Shown here in pieces: positions 8,523-9,748 of a stretch of 9,748 bases of DNA. Source of the DNA: Porphyrobacter sp. (GTDB lineage Bacteria; Pseudomonadota; Alphaproteobacteria; Sphingomonadales; Sphingomonadaceae). Each line of letters begins with the position of its first letter. Position 1 is the stretch's first letter. Position numbers and translations under genes: made by a program. The notes beneath the pieces were generated by a model, which worked only from the letters and a program-made list of their open reading frames with translations, searched no databases and had not been told where the DNA came from. Location of the stretch: contig JAKFWB010000050.1 in NCBI GenBank assembly GCA_021732945.1, positions 1 through 9,748 of the forward strand, given 5' to 3'.

Positions 8523-8540
8523 ACTTACATTAATGTCAGT
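8523..8540. promoter_or_regulatory. Candidate operator: 18 bp near-perfect palindrome
   Basis: ACTTACATTAATGTCAGT pairs with its own reverse complement at eight of nine base pairs; the core ACATTAATGT at 8527-8536 is perfect. It lies between the divergent Coq4 and deiodinase-like genes. A half-site copy follows at 8543-8551 (AATGCCAGT against AATGTCAGT at 8532-8540), offset by 11 bp, about one helical turn. The AT-rich core stands out in GC-rich DNA. Size and symmetry fit a dimeric repressor such as a TetR or MarR family protein, but no regulator gene is in the window, so the binding protein is unknown. Confidence 0.6.
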
Positions 8541-8554
8541 TAAATGCCAGTCAA
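8527..8554 (-). promoter_or_regulatory. Candidate sigma70-like promoter for the Coq4 gene
   Basis: Read on the minus strand: TTGACT at 8554-8549 as -35, a 16-base spacer, and TAATGT at 8532-8527 as a weak -10. Transcription would start near 8520, about 44 bases before the Coq4 ATG. The -35 agrees well with consensus; the -10 matches at only three of six positions. The -10 lies inside the palindrome, so a bound protein would block it. Confidence 0.4.
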
Positions 8555-8581
8555 TCGCTCGATCAAGGTCCCATCCGGCCC

Positions 8582-9268
8582 ATGCCCACCCCTGAAAGCC
8601 TGCCCTATGCGCTCGAACGGCTGACCGACGCCGCCGCTGTTGCCCGCGCCGAGACACTAGCTGCCGTGCTCAAACAGCGCCGCACCTGCCGGGATTTTTC
8701 CGCCTAACCGGTGCCCCGCGCCGTGATCGAAGCGGCCATCGCTGCCGCCGGAAGCGCGCCAAGCGGGGCCAACCACCAACCCTGGCATTTCGCCGTGGTT
8801 GCCTCTGCCGAAAAAAAGCGCGCCATTCGCGAAGCGGCCGAGGCCGAGGAACGCCGCTTCTACGGTGCTGATGGAGATGCTCCCAAAGCGGGAGAGGAAT
8901 GGCTGGCCGCCCTCGCCGATCTTGGGACCGATGCGGACAAGCCCTTCCTTGAGATCGCGCCCTATCTCATCGTCGTTTTTGCGCAGCGCAAGGGCGGCAT
9001 CGCCGAAGACGGGCAAACGCAAAATTACTACGTCAACGAAAGCGTCGGCATCGCCTGCGGCATGTTGCTGGCCACCTTGCACGAGGCAGGCCTGGCAACG
9101 CTGACCCACACGCCATCGCCGATGGGTTTTCTTCGAAAAGTGTGCGAGCGGCCGGAATGGGAAAAGCCGCTGATGATCGTGGTGGTTGGCCACCCGGCCC
9201 CCGGCGCGACCGTTCCGGCCAAAGCCCTTTTGAAAAAACCGCTCAGCCAGATCGCCAGCTGGCTTTGA
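8582..9268 (+). pseudogene. Nitroreductase family, iodotyrosine deiodinase-like, interrupted by in-frame TAA
   Basis: Reading from ATG 8582 gives 228 codons of an FMN-dependent nitroreductase that most resembles iodotyrosine deiodinase, with an in-frame TAA at 8705-8707 (codon 42). Both sides of the stop belong to one domain: FMN-contact arginines 33, 34 and 37 in QRRTCRDFSA lie before it, and [20 protein letters not shown] follows in the same frame. Later marks are [48 protein letters not shown] and the C-terminal KKPLSQI, matching the end of animal deiodinase. Glu90, Tyr94 and Lys120 line up with the three residues that hold the substrate amino-acid group in human IYD. Translation could restart at GTG 8711 (185 residues), but that product would lack the FMN arginines. 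The human protein has Glu at the stop position, so GAA to TAA is the simplest change. No clear ribosome site precedes ATG 8582. The rest of the frame is intact, so the lesion is recent or a sequence error. Confidence 0.8.
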
Positions 9269-9277
9269 TCGCAGCTG

Positions 9278-9748
9278 TCAGGCGGCGAGCAGTTCTTGCT
9301 CGGCGGTTCTGGTGGCGAGCAGATCATGGGGATCGATCCCCTCGGCCCGCCAGATGCGATGGCATTCGCGATATAGGGTCGGCTGCGGAATGCGCATTTC
9401 TGCGCGCACCTCTTCCAGCGGTCGCTGAAGCAGCGCGCGGATCGGTTGGGCAATCAGCGGCGGAGCGCCCTTGCCGGTCTGATGCGCCTGCCGCACAGCG
9501 CCGATCACAGGCGCGGCGCTGCCTTTGCCCATTGTCTTGATATTCGCCGCCCCGGCATAGCCAATCAACAGATGGCCCTGACTCGGCGATTGGCCGTGGG
9601 TGAACAGCAGCACGCATTGTTCGCCCAGCGAATCGCGGCCATAGCCGGTCAGCACGTGGAACAGATCATGCGTATCGCGCGAGCGTTCCATGAACCATTG
9701 CACAAGGTCGGGATATTTCGGACGACCAAGCCGCTCAGCCTCAGCCAC
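9278..9748 (-). CDS. Second Coq4 family protein, 5' end beyond window
   Basis: The last 156 residues of another Coq4 homologue; the gene continues past the window's right edge, so the true start is not seen. The HDxxHx11E motif is complete in RDTHDLFHVLTGYGRDSLGE (24-43 of the visible part; His27, Asp28, His31 and Glu43). The C-terminal LYRECHRIWRAEGI is in the same place as YRQCLAILQSEGV in the first Coq4 gene. Outside the motif the two are clearly diverged, for instance after the motif Glu. The gene is convergent with the deiodinase-like pseudogene, with only nine bases between the two stops, so no terminator fits there. Whether this copy still serves ubiquinone synthesis or another quinone-like compound cannot be told. 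Confidence 0.88.
   Translation of the reverse strand: MAEAERLGRPKYPDLVQWFMERSRDTHDLFHVLTGYGRDSLGEQCVLLFTHGQSPSQGHLLIGYAGAANIKTMGKGSAAPVIGAVRQAHQTGKGAPPLIAQPIRALLQRPLEEVRAEMRIPQPTLYRECHRIWRAEGIDPHDLLATRTAEQELLAA

Noticed and set aside
8711..9268. A complete 185-residue nitroreductase starting at GTG 8711
   Set aside because: The frame carries on upstream of the TAA with the conserved FMN-binding arginines, and the GTG falls inside the conserved domain; no ribosome site precedes it. A pseudogene fits better.

Overview
This is a GC-rich, densely coded chromosomal window with no mobile elements, RNA genes or CRISPR array that I could find. Protein content and style (small stand-alone PurL, type II farnesyl diphosphate synthase next to xseB, Coq4 proteins, DUF2177 and DUF3052 proteins) point to an alphaproteobacterium, most likely Sphingomonadales of the Erythrobacteraceae kind. 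That placement is inferred from remembered family patterns and not from a search.

Layout. (1) 28-2585, minus strand: a housekeeping run xseB - ispA - coaD - secreted cyclophilin, read right to left. It has near-touching junctions (xseB/ispA 1 bp, ispA/coaD 24 bp) and a looser 88 bp step to the cyclophilin. (2) 2657-7682, plus strand, divergent from the first block: DUF2177 membrane protein, a second small membrane protein with conserved His/Asp, purL, a DUF3052 protein and a TetA-like MFS exporter. Gaps are 7, 28, 6 and -4 bp, so this may be one transcript. (3) 7679-9748: a full-length Coq4 gene on the minus strand, a nitroreductase of the iodotyrosine deiodinase type on the plus strand, and the 3' part of a second Coq4 gene on the minus strand, cut by the window edge.

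The third block is the most interesting. The deiodinase-like gene keeps the Glu-Tyr-Lys set that in animal iodotyrosine deiodinase grips the amino-acid part of the substrate, but it carries an in-frame TAA at codon 42, just after the FMN-binding arginines. It looks like a very recent pseudogene or a sequence error. The 105 bp between it and the divergent Coq4 gene holds an 18 bp near-perfect palindrome with an extra half-site one helical turn away, overlapping a candidate Coq4 promoter: a likely repressor operator. The two Coq4 genes differ widely except across the metal-binding motif, where 56 of 59 bases agree.

How the genes work together: ispA (prenyl chain precursor) and the Coq4 proteins both bear on ubiquinone; coaD makes coenzyme A; purL makes purines; xseB is the small subunit of a repair nuclease. 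The other parts of these pathways (xseA, purS, purQ, other coq genes) are not in the window.
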